The position numbers and the translations under genes were made by a program. Shown piece by piece: positions 25,554 through 34,950 of a stretch of 64,000 nucleotides of DNA. Below the pieces are notes generated by a model, which saw only the letters and a program-made list of their open reading frames with translations, searched no databases and was not told the origin of the DNA. Within the stretch, counting starts at the first letter, position 1. Every line of letters starts with the position of its first letter. The stretch is from Halosegnis rubeus (lineage in GTDB: Archaea > Halobacteriota > Halobacteria > Halobacteriales > Haloarculaceae): contig NZ_QJOW01000003.1 of the NCBI RefSeq assembly GCF_009184545.1, forward strand, positions 139,481 through 203,480, in the 5' to 3' direction.

Positions 25554-27316
25554 GCGAACTGGAGACCGTCGCCGAACTCGCCAAGCGCCGCGGCTTCTTC
25601 TTCCAGACCGCGGAGTCGTACGGCGGCGTCGGCGGCTTCTTCACCTACGGCCCGCAGGGTTCTGCGCTCAAGCGCAACGTCGAGGACAGATGGCGCGACC
25701 GCTTCGTCACCCGCGCCGGCAACATGGAGGTCTCTGCGCCGGACGTGATGCCCGAACCCGTCTTCGAGGCCTCGGGCCACCTCGACGGCTTCGACGACAT
25801 GATCGTCGAGTGTCCCGAGTGTGACGCCTCACACCGTGCTGACCACCTCGTCGAGGACAACTCTGAGTACGAGGACGCCGAAGCGCTCGGCATCGAGCGT
25901 GTCGCCGACCTGCTGGGCGAACTCGATATCGCCTGTCCCGACTGTTGCACGCCGCTTGCCGGCGAATCGGTCGAGGAGTTCAACCTCATGTTCGGTACCG
26001 ACATCGGGCCCGGCTCCTCACAGCCCGGTTACCTCCGTCCGGAGACGGCACAGGGTATCTTCACCGAGTTTCCCCGACTGAAGGAGTACGCTCGCGGGCA
26101 GCTCCCGTTCGGCGTCGCCCAAATCGGTGACGCCTACCGGAACGAAATCGCCCCCCGGCGCGGTCTCATCCGCGTTCGCGCGTTCACGCAGGCGGAACTC
26201 GAACAGTTCATCGACCCCGCCGAAGACGAACCGGATATCGAGTCCGTCGCCGACGTGGAACTGCCACTCTACTCCGCCACGGCACAGGAGGGCGACGGCA
26301 AACAGGAGACGTACACCGTCCGCGAGGCGGTCGAGGAGGGCGTCATCGAGTCGGAGTGGATCGCCTACTACCTCGGTCTCGCGCGCGACTGGTACGACGC
26401 AATCGGCATCGACATGGACCGCTTCCGCTACCGCCAGCACAAGGCGGGCGAGCGCGCCCACTACGCCGCCGACTGTTGGGACGCCGAGACGGAACTCGAC
26501 GGCGAGTGGGTCGAGGTGACCGGCTTCGCGTATCGCAGCGACTACGACCTCACCAACCACGCCGAGGCGACCGGTGACACCTTCACCGTGTTCAAGCAGT
26601 ACGACGAGCCGAAGACGGTCGAGCGCCCGAGCGTCGACCCCGACATGGCGACCCTCGGTCCCGAGTTCGGCGGGCAAGCCGGCGCGGTCGCCGACGCGCT
26701 TGACGCACTGGCCGCCGCGGGCCCGGACGCCTTCGACGGCGAGACCGTCGCGGTCGAAGTCGACGGCGAGTCGGTTGAGGTGGACGCCGACGTGGCGAAC
26801 TTCGAGGTGGAGACCGTCACCGAGGCGGGCGAACACATCACGCCCCACGTCGTCGAGCCGTCCTTCGGTATCGGCCGGCTGTTCTACTCCGTGCTCGTCC
26901 ACAGCTACGAGACCGACGAGGTCGACGGCGAAGAGCGGACGTATCTCTCCTTGCCGGCCGAACTCGCGCCGACGTTCGCGTGTGTCGTCCCGCTGGTCTC
27001 GAACGAGCCGGCCATAGTCGAGCAGGCCGAACGGGCGCGCGAGCAGTTGCGCGAGGCCGGCCTGGCCGTCGCCTACGACGAATCGGGCGCTATCGGTCGC
27101 CGCTACCGCCGACAGGACGAAATCGGCACCCCAGTCTGTGTCACCGTCGACCACGAGACCATCGAGAAAGAGCCGACGAGCGTCACCGTTCGCGACCGCG
27201 ACACCACCGCACAGGCGCGTATCCCGGTCGAGGAACTGCAGGAGTGTCTGCTCGCGCTCCGTGCCGGTACCGACTTCGCCGACCTGCTCGAGCGCGACAC
27301 CGTCACCCCACTGTAG
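25550..27316 (+). CDS. glyS: Glycyl-tRNA synthetase
   Basis: A 588-residue class II enzyme that charges tRNA-Gly, of the archaeal/eukaryotic alpha2 type. It begins with the family motif KRRGFFFQTAESYGG and YGPQGSALKRNV. A zinc-ribbon insertion has VECPECDASHRADH and IACPDCCTPLAG. Motif 2 is YRNEIAPRRGLIRVRAF, motif 3 is EPSFGIGRLFYSVL, and the anticodon-binding domain fills the last 120 residues. Start is GTG (25550), overlapping the CBS gene by four bases. Confidence 0.96.
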   Translation: MSELETVAELAKRRGFFFQTAESYGGVGGFFTYGPQGSALKRNVEDRWRDRFVTRAGNMEVSAPDVMPEPVFEASGHLDGFDDMIVECPECDASHRADHLVEDNSEYEDAEALGIERVADLLGELDIACPDCCTPLAGESVEEFNLMFGTDIGPGSSQPGYLRPETAQGIFTEFPRLKEYARGQLPFGVAQIGDAYRNEIAPRRGLIRVRAFTQAELEQFIDPAEDEPDIESVADVELPLYSATAQEGDGKQETYTVREAVEEGVIESEWIAYYLGLARDWYDAIGIDMDRFRYRQHKAGERAHYAADCWDAETELDGEWVEVTGFAYRSDYDLTNHAEATGDTFTVFKQYDEPKTVERPSVDPDMATLGPEFGGQAGAVADALDALAAAGPDAFDGETVAVEVDGESVEVDADVANFEVETVTEAGEHITPHVVEPSFGIGRLFYSVLVHSYETDEVDGEERTYLSLPAELAPTFACVVPLVSNEPAIVEQAERAREQLREAGLAVAYDESGAIGRRYRRQDEIGTPVCVTVDHETIEKEPTSVTVRDRDTTAQARIPVEELQECLLALRAGTDFADLLERDTVTPL

Positions 27317-27877
27317 ATGACACACGAGGTCCAGCGGCGACTCATCCACGCCTCGGGCGGAGTGTTCCCGCTCGCGTACGTCGCTGACCTCTACCCGTAT
27401 CGCGTCCTCCAGTACGGCTTCGCAGTCGGCGTCCTCGCCGTCGCCGTCCTCGAAACCCTTCGATTGTCGGGCGTCGTCAACTGGGCGCTGTTCGACCGGC
27501 TCACCCGCGAGTACGAACAGGAGAACGTCGCCGGCTACGCGCTGTACGTCGTCTCCATCGCCATCGTCCTGTGGCTGTTCTCCCCCGTGATTGCGATTCC
27601 CGCCTCCCTGATGTTGACCTTCGGCGACCCGATTTCCGGACTGCTCGGCTCCGGCGAACGTCGCCGCGTCAAGCAGTCGTTCGTCCTTCTCGTGATGTTC
27701 GGCGTCTGCAGCCTGCTCGCGCTCCCGTTCGTCGGGAGCTACGCCGCCGTCGCTGGGGCCGTCGCCGCCACCCTCGCGGACGGTGCGACGCCCACCGTTG
27801 CGGGCTACGTCATCGACGACAACCTCACGATTCCCCCTGCCGCAGCGGCCGCGATGCTCGCCGTCATGGGGCTGTAG
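27317..27877 (+). CDS. Dolichol kinase-like membrane protein (SEC59/VTE5 family)
   Basis: A 186-residue protein with about six hydrophobic segments. It opens with EVQRRLIHASGGVFPL, where 'RRLIHA.G' is the family start, has LTFGDPISGLLG at about 98 (the conserved GDP-A/I motif that contacts the nucleotide), and the tail TLADGATPTVAGYVIDDNLT. Relatives are CTP-dependent polyprenol kinases or phytol kinases. In haloarchaea dolichol phosphate carries glycans for protein N-glycosylation. The ATG follows the glyS stop directly. Exact lipid substrate unproven. Confidence 0.82.
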   Translation: MTHEVQRRLIHASGGVFPLAYVADLYPYRVLQYGFAVGVLAVAVLETLRLSGVVNWALFDRLTREYEQENVAGYALYVVSIAIVLWLFSPVIAIPASLMLTFGDPISGLLGSGERRRVKQSFVLLVMFGVCSLLALPFVGSYAAVAGAVAATLADGATPTVAGYVIDDNLTIPPAAAAAMLAVMGL

Positions 27878-27917
27878 GGACACAGCGCTTTTTCGTCCCG
27901 ACGGTCTCTACTCCGGT

Positions 27918-28547
27918 ATGAGCGACTTCGACCGCGAGGCCGAACGCGAGAAACTCCGCGAGAAGTACGAACAGGACAAGCAGAAACGCGAACAGTCCGA
28001 GCGCCTCTCCGAACTCCTGCTCAAAGGTGCGACGATGACGGACAAACACTGCGACGAGTGTGGCGACCCCATCTTCCGGTGGGACGGCCAGGAGTTCTGT
28101 CCCACCTGCCAGCAGGCCGGCGGGGCGGAAGCAACCTCACAAGACACGCAGCCACAGCCCCCCGACCAACCGCAACCCGACGCGAGCGAGGAACCGTCGG
28201 TTGAGGTCGAACCCGAGTCGGAGACCGAGCAAGCCGTGGAGCCGACGGAACCGGCGGAGCCACAGCCGCGACAGTCGACGGATTCACAGCCGCGACAGCC
28301 GACCGAACCACAGCCAAAACAGCCGACGGACCCGCAGCCCCGACAGCCGACACAGCAGTCCGAGCCGGTGACCCACGCGCCGCTGACGGACGCGGGCGAC
28401 CTCGCGGCCGCACGCGCGTCGCTCGAACGCACCCTCGCGAGACTCTCGAAGCAGGCCGAACAGGCCGACACGCTCTCGGAGACGCGAAAATACCTCGCCG
28501 GCGCGAAAGAGGCCGCCGAGGCGCTCGACGCCGCAGAACAGATTTAA
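27918..28547 (+). CDS. Sjogren/scleroderma autoantigen 1 (p27)-like zinc protein
   Basis: A 209-residue protein. Residues 1-35 form a charged coiled-coil-like helix. At residues 36-64 KGATMTDKHCDECGDPIF plus EFCPTC supplies four cysteines (45, 48, 61, 64) for one zinc, the hallmark of the p27 autoantigen family conserved in archaea. The middle (about 70-155) is low-complexity Pro/Gln/Thr with an eight-residue tandem repeat. The C-terminal 75 residues are helical (AARASLERTLARLSKQAEQA). Role in archaea unknown. Its stop overlaps the convergent hef stop by four bases. Confidence 0.85.
   Translation: MSDFDREAEREKLREKYEQDKQKREQSERLSELLLKGATMTDKHCDECGDPIFRWDGQEFCPTCQQAGGAEATSQDTQPQPPDQPQPDASEEPSVEVEPESETEQAVEPTEPAEPQPRQSTDSQPRQPTEPQPKQPTDPQPRQPTQQSEPVTHAPLTDAGDLAAARASLERTLARLSKQAEQADTLSETRKYLAGAKEAAEALDAAEQI
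28263..28358 (+). repeat. Four tandem copies of a 24-base unit inside the p27-like gene
   Basis: Units start at 28263, 28287, 28311 and 28335. Each encodes eight residues of the form QPRQPTEP. The copies differ by a few bases, mostly silent, so the array is not brand new. Unit length is a multiple of three, so expansion keeps the frame. Confidence 0.85.
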
Positions 28548-30991
28548 CCCGCGTACTCGCTGCCGACGACCTCGCGCACCCGCTGTGCGGTGACGGGACC
28601 GACGCCTTCGACTTCCTGAAGCTCCTGCTCGCCTGCTGTCATCACTGCCTCGACGCTGCCGAATGATTCGAGCAGCGCGCGCGCCGTCACCGGTCCGACC
28701 TCCGCGACCGAACTGACGACGTACTCCTGTTGTTCGTCCAGCGTCTTGTTCGATTTCTCGCCGTGGACGCGCACCTCGCGGTCGCTTTCCTCCTGTTCGC
28801 GGCGAGCGATGACGTCGAGCAGGTTCGCCGTCCCCTGTTCGTCCTCGGTGAAGAGGACGCTCGCGCCGAAGTCGACGGCGAGCGAGGCCAGCGCCCCCCG
28901 AATCGCGTTCGGGTGGACGTTGCGCTTCCCGTAGAGGTTCTCCCCCTCGACGATGACGACCGGGCGCGCGTAGTTGCGGACCGCGTCGCCCACCTGCTCG
29001 AACATCGAGCGGTCCTCGCCGAGCAACGTGTCGAGGAAGTCGTCCACGCTCTTGCGCTCGACGACGACGCGGTCCGAGAGCACGTAGTCGCCGACGGCCA
29101 GCGTCTCCAGTCGCGTCTCGATGCCGTCGCGCTTCGAGAGGTCACGCGCGATGGTCGAATCGAGTTCGCGCTGGTCGGCGACGATTTCGACGCCCGACTC
29201 GTCGGTTCCGGCGACGGCGGCCACGCCGTCGTTCTCTTCGTCCTCGGCCGCCGACGCTTCTGATTCCTCCCGTTCGCCGGCAAACGAATCCAGTCCGGCC
29301 TGTCCGTCGCCCTCACCATCGTCTACTGGCGCGTCGGCCCCTTCGTCGTCGTCGCTGTCGTCCGTGGCTCCCTTCGCTGTCGTCGCTGAGTCCCCATCGC
29401 TCTCCTCGAAGCTCCCCAGTGACTCCTGGCTCAGTTCGGATTCGAGTTCGCTCGTCATCCCCTTCAGCGAGCGGAGTTCTTCTTCCATCTGCTTTTCCTC
29501 GTTTTGTGCCATCCAGAAGAACGCCTCGTCGCGGGTGTCGTTCGCGATCAAGACGACGACCTTCCCCTCCGACGCGCGGCCGGTCCGCCCCTTCCGCTGG
29601 ATTGACCGCACGCCCTTCGGCACCGGCTCGTAGAACAAGACGAGGTCCACGTCCGGCACGTCCAACCCCTCCTCCGCGACGCTGGTGGAAACGAGCACCT
29701 CGAACTCGCCGGCCCGGAAGGCGTCGAGCGTCTCCTTCTGCTCTGTCTGTGTCATCCCGTCGGAGCCTTCCTTGTCGCCTTGGCCGACAAACCGCCGCGC
29801 GTCGAACGACTCGTTCAGGAACTCCGTCAGGGTCTCTGCCGTGTCGCGGCTCTCGGTGAAGACGATGGCGCGCGAGCCACCCTCCAAGCCGAACGTCTCG
29901 GCAAGCAGGATGCGCGTCTTCCGGAACTTCGGGTGAAGCCCGTCGAACTCCTCGGCGAGTCGCATCGCCTCTTTCACCTTCGGCTCGGAGACGAACCGCT
30001 GGCTCGCCTTCGAGGCTCCCGACGAGCGGGCCTGCTCGCGCTGGCGCTCGAAGTAGCGACGGAGGGACTCAACCGACTGCGTCTCGACGAGTTCGGTCGC
30101 CCGCCGGAGCTTCATCACCTCGGCGTGGGCCGACATCCCCTTGTAGCCCGACGAGTCGTCGTTGTTGATGAGCCGCTGGAGCTGTGCGCGCACCTTGTTC
30201 AGGTCGCGCTGGCTCATGTTCGGATCCGTCGAGTTCGTCACGCCCAACTCCTTCAGCTTCGCGAGCCGCTCTCTGATGACCTCGTTGAGCGCGTCCCGAA
30301 TCGCGAGCACGTCGTCGGGCAAGTCGACGTGTTGCCAGTCCACTTCCGTCCGGTAGGTGTGTTTCTCCACGTCGGCGTCGGCGTCGGTCATCACCTCCAC
30401 TTCTACCAGGCCGAGATTCTCACACACAGTCAGAATCTCCTCTTCGTCGCCGCCGGGGCTCGCGCTCATCCCGGTGACGAGCGGCTCTTCCGCGTCGGCG
30501 TGGTAGCGCTCGGCGATGTAGTTGTACGCGTAGTCGCCGGTGGCGCGGTGACACTCGTCGAAGGTGATGTGCGTCACGTCCGCGAGCGAGATGCGGTTGC
30601 CGACGAGGTCGTTCTCGACGACCTGTGGGGTAGCCATCACGATGCGGGCCGACTCCCACAGCTCGGCGCGGTCGTCGGGTCGCACGTCGCCGGTGAAGAC
30701 GACGATGTCGTCGTCGGCCACCTCCAGCGCCTCGCGGTAGAAGTCGGCGTGCTGTTGGACGAGCGGCTTCGTCGGCGCGAGCATCAGCGAGGTGCCACCG
30801 TACTCCGCGAGCCGGTGGGCCGTAACGAGACAGGAGACGGTCGTCTTCCCGAGTCCGGTCGGGAGACAGACAAGCGTGTGGGTCTTCGACGCGGCGTCGG
30901 CCAACTGGGTCTGGTAGGCTCTGTCTTCGAGAAAGCCCTCGCTCACCAGTGGCCGGTCGAGATACTCTACGTCGGCGTCTGCGGCCGCCAT
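28544..30991 (-). CDS. hef: Hef: fork-structure helicase/nuclease (FancM/XPF type)
   Basis: An 815-residue fusion of a superfamily 2 helicase and an XPF-type nuclease that processes stalled forks. Helicase part: Walker A LPTGLGKTT (43-51), DECH box ITFDECHRATGDYAY, motif VI SIQRKGRTGR. A low-complexity acidic linker (about 510-590) follows. Nuclease part: VVVERKSVDDFLDTLL carries the ERKxxxD active site. The end is a double helix-hairpin-helix (ARALLESFGSVEAVM and GVGPVTAQRVREVV). In Haloferax hef is needed when Hjc is absent. A TTATTC box lies 22-28 bases upstream of the start. Confidence 0.95.
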   Translation of the reverse strand: MAAADADVEYLDRPLVSEGFLEDRAYQTQLADAASKTHTLVCLPTGLGKTTVSCLVTAHRLAEYGGTSLMLAPTKPLVQQHADFYREALEVADDDIVVFTGDVRPDDRAELWESARIVMATPQVVENDLVGNRISLADVTHITFDECHRATGDYAYNYIAERYHADAEEPLVTGMSASPGGDEEEILTVCENLGLVEVEVMTDADADVEKHTYRTEVDWQHVDLPDDVLAIRDALNEVIRERLAKLKELGVTNSTDPNMSQRDLNKVRAQLQRLINNDDSSGYKGMSAHAEVMKLRRATELVETQSVESLRRYFERQREQARSSGASKASQRFVSEPKVKEAMRLAEEFDGLHPKFRKTRILLAETFGLEGGSRAIVFTESRDTAETLTEFLNESFDARRFVGQGDKEGSDGMTQTEQKETLDAFRAGEFEVLVSTSVAEEGLDVPDVDLVLFYEPVPKGVRSIQRKGRTGRASEGKVVVLIANDTRDEAFFWMAQNEEKQMEEELRSLKGMTSELESELSQESLGSFEESDGDSATTAKGATDDSDDDEGADAPVDDGEGDGQAGLDSFAGEREESEASAAEDEENDGVAAVAGTDESGVEIVADQRELDSTIARDLSKRDGIETRLETLAVGDYVLSDRVVVERKSVDDFLDTLLGEDRSMFEQVGDAVRNYARPVVIVEGENLYGKRNVHPNAIRGALASLAVDFGASVLFTEDEQGTANLLDVIARREQEESDREVRVHGEKSNKTLDEQQEYVVSSVAEVGPVTARALLESFGSVEAVMTAGEQELQEVEGVGPVTAQRVREVVGSEYAG

Positions 30992-31052
30992 TACCTGCGA
31001 TTGTTCGTTCTCGTGAATAAGGGTTCGCGTAGCGCGGTGAATGTAAAACGGG

Positions 31053-32933
31053 TCAGTCGCTCTCGTCGATGACGCGCGACTCGAAGTCCTCGGGGAGCGA
31101 CTCGAGGTCGCCGGCCTGCACGCTCCAGAGGTCGGCGTACAGTCCTCCCTCCGAGAGCAGCGTCCCGTGGTCGCCCCGCTCCGTCACTTCCCCGTCTTCC
31201 ATGACGAGAATCTCGTCTGCTCCCTTCACCGTCGAGAGCCGGTGGGCGATGGCGAACGTCGTCCGGTCTGCAGACAGCGAGTCGAGTGACTTCTGGATGA
31301 GATACTCTGTCTCGGTGTCGACGGCGCTGGTCGCCTCATCGAGGACGAGCAGCTCTGGGTCATGTAAGACGACGCGTGCGATGGCGATTCGCTGGCGCTG
31401 GCCGCCAGAGAGCTTCACCCCTCGTTCGCCGACGCGGGTGTCGTAGCCGTCCGGGAACGACCGGATGAACTCGTCGGCTTCTGCGGCCCTCGCGGCCTCG
31501 CGCACCTGCCGGTCGCTCGCGTCGAAGTCGCCATACCGGATGTTGTCGGCGATGGTGCCGTCAAAGAGGAACGTCTCTTGGCCGACGTAGCCAACGTGAC
31601 TCCGGAGCGATTCGAGGGTCACGTCACGGATGTCGTGGTCGTCGACCCGAACCTCGCCGTCGGTCACGTCGTACATCCGGAGTAGGAGCTTGAGCATCGT
31701 CGACTTCCCCGCACCAGTGGGGCCGACGAGCGCGACTGTCTCGCCCGGCTTCGCCTCGAAGCTCACGCCGTCGATGACGGTCTCGGAGTCGTCGTACGCG
31801 AACGTCACGTCGTCGTAGACGACGTTCCCCTCCGCGTCGGTGAGTTCGGTACCGTCTTCGGGGTCGTCGACCTCGACGGGGATGTCCATCAGCCCGAAGA
31901 CGCGCTCTGAGGAGGCCTTCGCGTTCTCGTACTGGTCGATGATGTTCGATACCTCCGCCAGCGGGGTCGCGAACCGCTGTGACAAGAAGAGAAACGAGAC
32001 GAACGTCCCGACCTGGAGCTGGCCGGTCGCACCCGGCGGCGCGCCGACGAACAGCCAGTAGCCCCCCACGAGGAACGTGAGCGAGAAGGAGACACCCGCG
32101 AGCAGTTCCATCCCCGGCCGGTAGAAGTACGAGAGCCGCAGCATCGACATCGTGTCCTCGAACAGCTGTTTCGATGAGCCGCGAACCCGCTCGGTCTCGT
32201 AAGATTCGCTCGCCGTCGTCTTCGTCAGCTCGATGCCCGCAATCGAGTTTTCGAGACGCGTGTTGAGCTTCCCCATCGAGGAGCGGCGGGCCGCATACAG
32301 CGGCTCGGCTCGCTTCATGAACCAGTAGGTAAACGCGGCCATGACGGGTGCGACGAGCAGCGTGACGACCGCGAGATACGGATTTTCGAGAAAGAGCACG
32401 ATACCGATACCGAGCAGCATCGCGCCCAGCCGGACCGCGCCGGTGAGCGCGTTGTCCAGGAACATCTCCAGATTCTCCGTGTCGGAGGAGAGAATCGACA
32501 TCGTCTCGCCGGTCTGTTTGTCGTCGAAGAAAGACATATCTAGCCGGCTCATCTTCTCGAAACAGTCCACCCGGACGGCGTGCATCACGCCGTGGGCGAA
32601 CTCGTTTGCGGCGACGCCGTACACGTAGGTGAACACGCCCGTCAGGAGGAACGCCCCGCCGATGAACGCGACCGAGAGCCAGAACAGCGGCTCTTGGCCA
32701 CTCGGCAACAGCGACCCCGGGACGAGCGGAAGCGAGTACGTCTGGCCGTTGAGTCGGTTCACGGCCGCGCCGAGCACGAGCGGCGGGGCGAGCGAGGCGA
32801 ACTGTGCGAGCAGGTTGGCGATGACTCCGAGCGCGAACCAGCCGTATCTGGGTTCGCCGTAGGCCGCAAACAGCCGTCGCATCGGTTGGTCCACGTCCGC
32901 GCGGTAGCGGTCGAAGACGCTCTCGTCTGTCAT
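31053..32933 (-). CDS. ABC exporter, fused membrane-ATPase half transporter
   Basis: A 626-residue type I exporter of the MsbA/lipid-or-drug family that works as a dimer. Six membrane helices occupy about 30-330, with intracellular loops between. The ATPase has Walker A GPTGAGKST, signature KLSGGQRQRIAIARV, Walker B LLVLDEATSAVD and the switch His in FAIAHRLSTVK. The ATG at 32933 follows a short N-terminus (MTDESVFDRYRADVDQPMRR). Substrate unknown. It lies 61 bases upstream of hef on the same strand; a shared transcript is possible but hef has its own TATA-like box. Confidence 0.93.
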   Translation of the reverse strand: MTDESVFDRYRADVDQPMRRLFAAYGEPRYGWFALGVIANLLAQFASLAPPLVLGAAVNRLNGQTYSLPLVPGSLLPSGQEPLFWLSVAFIGGAFLLTGVFTYVYGVAANEFAHGVMHAVRVDCFEKMSRLDMSFFDDKQTGETMSILSSDTENLEMFLDNALTGAVRLGAMLLGIGIVLFLENPYLAVVTLLVAPVMAAFTYWFMKRAEPLYAARRSSMGKLNTRLENSIAGIELTKTTASESYETERVRGSSKQLFEDTMSMLRLSYFYRPGMELLAGVSFSLTFLVGGYWLFVGAPPGATGQLQVGTFVSFLFLSQRFATPLAEVSNIIDQYENAKASSERVFGLMDIPVEVDDPEDGTELTDAEGNVVYDDVTFAYDDSETVIDGVSFEAKPGETVALVGPTGAGKSTMLKLLLRMYDVTDGEVRVDDHDIRDVTLESLRSHVGYVGQETFLFDGTIADNIRYGDFDASDRQVREAARAAEADEFIRSFPDGYDTRVGERGVKLSGGQRQRIAIARVVLHDPELLVLDEATSAVDTETEYLIQKSLDSLSADRTTFAIAHRLSTVKGADEILVMEDGEVTERGDHGTLLSEGGLYADLWSVQAGDLESLPEDFESRVIDESD

Positions 32934-33011
32934 TACCCAGTCTGTGAAACGACCCCGATTAGGGGTTGTGTTTCCACGACCACTCAAGTGCGAGCCACGC
33001 CACGACGTGGT

Positions 33012-33284
33012 ATGGACGCGGCCGCCCTCGTTGACCGACTCGACCGCTTTGGCGGGAGCGACGCCGAGCGAAGAGCCGTCGCCAGACAGGCGCGCGACCT
33101 CGCCGACTCGGGTGCCTTCGCCAGCGACGCGGGGTACGAACTCACCCCCGCGGTCGTCATCGAACACCTCGTGGACGCGCCCGACGGCGGTCCCGCCGAC
33201 CGCTGGAACTGGTGGCTCGGCTCGCTGGAGGCGGCCCACGGCGCATACCGTCGCTTCCAGGTCGAGCGCTGGCAGGAGCGGTGA
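33012..33284 (+). CDS. Small haloarchaeal protein, unknown function
   Basis: A 90-residue protein, MDAAALVDRLDRFGGSDAER at the start, then TPAVVIEHLVDAPDGGPADR and a Trp-rich end NWWLGSLEAAHGAYRRFQ. Codon bias and the ATG spacing from the divergent ABC exporter support a real gene. The Trp/aromatic tail looks like a protein-interaction helix. No family recognised. Confidence 0.65.
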   Translation: MDAAALVDRLDRFGGSDAERRAVARQARDLADSGAFASDAGYELTPAVVIEHLVDAPDGGPADRWNWWLGSLEAAHGAYRRFQVERWQER

Positions 33285-33329
33285 TCCGTCGACGAGTGGC
33301 TTTTTGCTGACACCGGTCGGACCTCCGGT

Positions 33330-33764
33330 ATGGACATCGAGACGGTGCTCGCGCCGGTCGACGGGAGCGACGAGTCGCTGGCCGCCGCCGAGTACGGCCT
33401 CGCGATCGCGGACGCCTACGACGCCTCCGTCCACGCGCTGTACGTCCTCGGCGAGGAATCGACGGCCGGGCTGAAGGCCGGCGAAATCGAGGAACAGGAG
33501 GTCGCCGCCGCCTCTACCGCGTTCATCGACGAGATTCGCGCGCTCGCCGGCGACGTGCACGTCGAGCAGTCGACCACGCACGGCTTCTCGGCCTCGCGGC
33601 TCTCACAACACCCCGGCAGCGTCATCCTCGACGCCGCCGAAGAAATCGACGCCGACTTCCTCGTCGTCCCGCGGGAACCGCTCGTTGGCGACCCGACGGC
33701 CGTCATCGAGAAGGCCACCGAGTACGTCATCGCGTACGCCTCACAGCCCGTGTTGTCGGTGTAG
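33330..33764 (+). CDS. Universal stress protein (UspA family), ATP loop not obvious
   Basis: A 144-residue UspA-fold protein with the usual start ETVLAPVDGSDESLAAAEYG and strand ALYVLGE. The C-terminal part VVPREPLVGDPTAVIEKATE lacks the clear G-x2-G-x9-G-S/T phosphate loop seen in ATP-binding members, so it may be of the non-ATP type. It is followed by another small gene in the same direction. A second Usp (35365-35733) keeps the loop. Confidence 0.85.
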   Translation: MDIETVLAPVDGSDESLAAAEYGLAIADAYDASVHALYVLGEESTAGLKAGEIEEQEVAAASTAFIDEIRALAGDVHVEQSTTHGFSASRLSQHPGSVILDAAEEIDADFLVVPREPLVGDPTAVIEKATEYVIAYASQPVLSV

Positions 33765-33800
33765 CCGAACGCTTTTTCGACGGACGCACCTCCCCCACGT

Positions 33801-34292
33801 ATGGACGAGTCGACAGCCGCGAACATCGAGTACGTCGTCGGCGAGGGTATCGTCGAGGGTATCACGGCAAACTGGGAGGCGCTGCTCGCGACCGCAGACG
33901 ACGTCGCCGCCGGACTCGACCGCGATACCGTCGTCTGTGAGCCGACCGACGTGACCGTCGTCCCGGCGACCGACCGGTTCGGACTCACGGCGGTGGTCGA
34001 CGACGACACGTTCGGCCGACTCGACGCGCTCGACCCCGACGCGTTCGAACCGACCCACGTCGCCCGCGCCGAGAGCGACGGTCTCGTGCTCTTGCTCGTC
34101 GTGTTCGAATCCGACGAGCAGGCCGTCGTCCTCCCGCTGTACTACGAGCGAACTGCAGACGCCGAGGGCGTGCTTCGCGACCACGACGGCGCGCTCCCGA
34201 TTCGGGTCCGGAGTCTCACGGCGCTCGAACCGGTCTCGTTCGTGCTCGATTCACCCGAGTACGTCTTCCCCGAGACCCCCTTCGACGACTAG
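33801..34292 (+). CDS. Haloarchaeal protein, DUF7529-like (copy 2)
   Basis: A 163-residue acidic protein. GIVEGITANWEALLATADDV, ESDGLVLLLVVFESDEQAVV, LPIRVRSLTALEPVSFVL and DSPEYVFPE match, in the same order, the blocks of the 23976-24635 protein, so the two are paralogues. This copy lacks the acidic C-terminal tail. The stop overlaps the convergent DUF5806-like gene by four bases. Function unknown. Confidence 0.65.
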   Translation: MDESTAANIEYVVGEGIVEGITANWEALLATADDVAAGLDRDTVVCEPTDVTVVPATDRFGLTAVVDDDTFGRLDALDPDAFEPTHVARAESDGLVLLLVVFESDEQAVVLPLYYERTADAEGVLRDHDGALPIRVRSLTALEPVSFVLDSPEYVFPETPFDD

Positions 34293-34900
34293 TCGTCTCC
34301 GACCTCCTGGACGTGGCCACACTCCGGGCAGGTCACCTCGTCGTGGCGCAGGCCGGCAGAGCGGTCGCGCACCTCGCGCATCACCTCCGAAATTCTGTCC
34401 TCGGCGTCCAGCTCCTCGTCGACGGTGAGTTCGACCCCTTCCACCTCGAGCAGGAACTTCGCCACCTCCGTCACCTCGTACATTAGATCGTCCAGCTCCT
34501 CGGCGGTGAAGAAGTCACACATCGCGCCGTAGAGGAACGTCGCGCCCGCCTTCTGTACCTTCTCCTCGAAGGAGGCCCGCGCTTGGTTCACGGCCTGCGG
34601 GGAGTAGGTGTCCGTCATGAACGGGACGAGTTCGGGCAGGTTCTCGCCGATTTTCGTCATCTCGACGCCCGTCTCCGTCCGGAAGTCCGCACACAGCCGC
34701 GCGATGGCCCACTCGCGGGCGGTGATGTAGGTGCGGTCGCGCAGGAACTCGTTGGCGCGGTCGTAGGTCGCGCCGTCGATCTTCGAGAAGCGGGCGTACT
34801 CCTGTACGTCCTCGGGCACGTCCGCCTCTTCCGGCTCCTCGCGTTCGTCTTCGACGCGTTCGACGGCCGGCGTCGGCTCCTCCTCGGGCGTCTCTGTCAT
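34289..34900 (-). CDS. Haloarchaeal protein, DUF5806-like
   Basis: A 203-residue protein. A disordered acidic N-terminus (about 1-35) is followed by a helical region with DRANEFLRDRTYITAREWAI and FMTDTYSPQAVNQARASFEE, then a single CxxC near the end (VTCPECGHVQEVGDD). One CPECGH motif is half a zinc ribbon, so metal binding would need a dimer. I recall this architecture as DUF5806. It lies 50 bases downstream of the SHOCT protein gene on the same strand, suggesting a two-gene unit. Confidence 0.7.
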   Translation of the reverse strand: MTETPEEEPTPAVERVEDEREEPEEADVPEDVQEYARFSKIDGATYDRANEFLRDRTYITAREWAIARLCADFRTETGVEMTKIGENLPELVPFMTDTYSPQAVNQARASFEEKVQKAGATFLYGAMCDFFTAEELDDLMYEVTEVAKFLLEVEGVELTVDEELDAEDRISEVMREVRDRSAGLRHDEVTCPECGHVQEVGDD

Positions 34901-34950
34901 GGCTGAAACTCCAGCACGGTGGCGAAAAAGCGTGTCGCCCGCCCCGGCGG

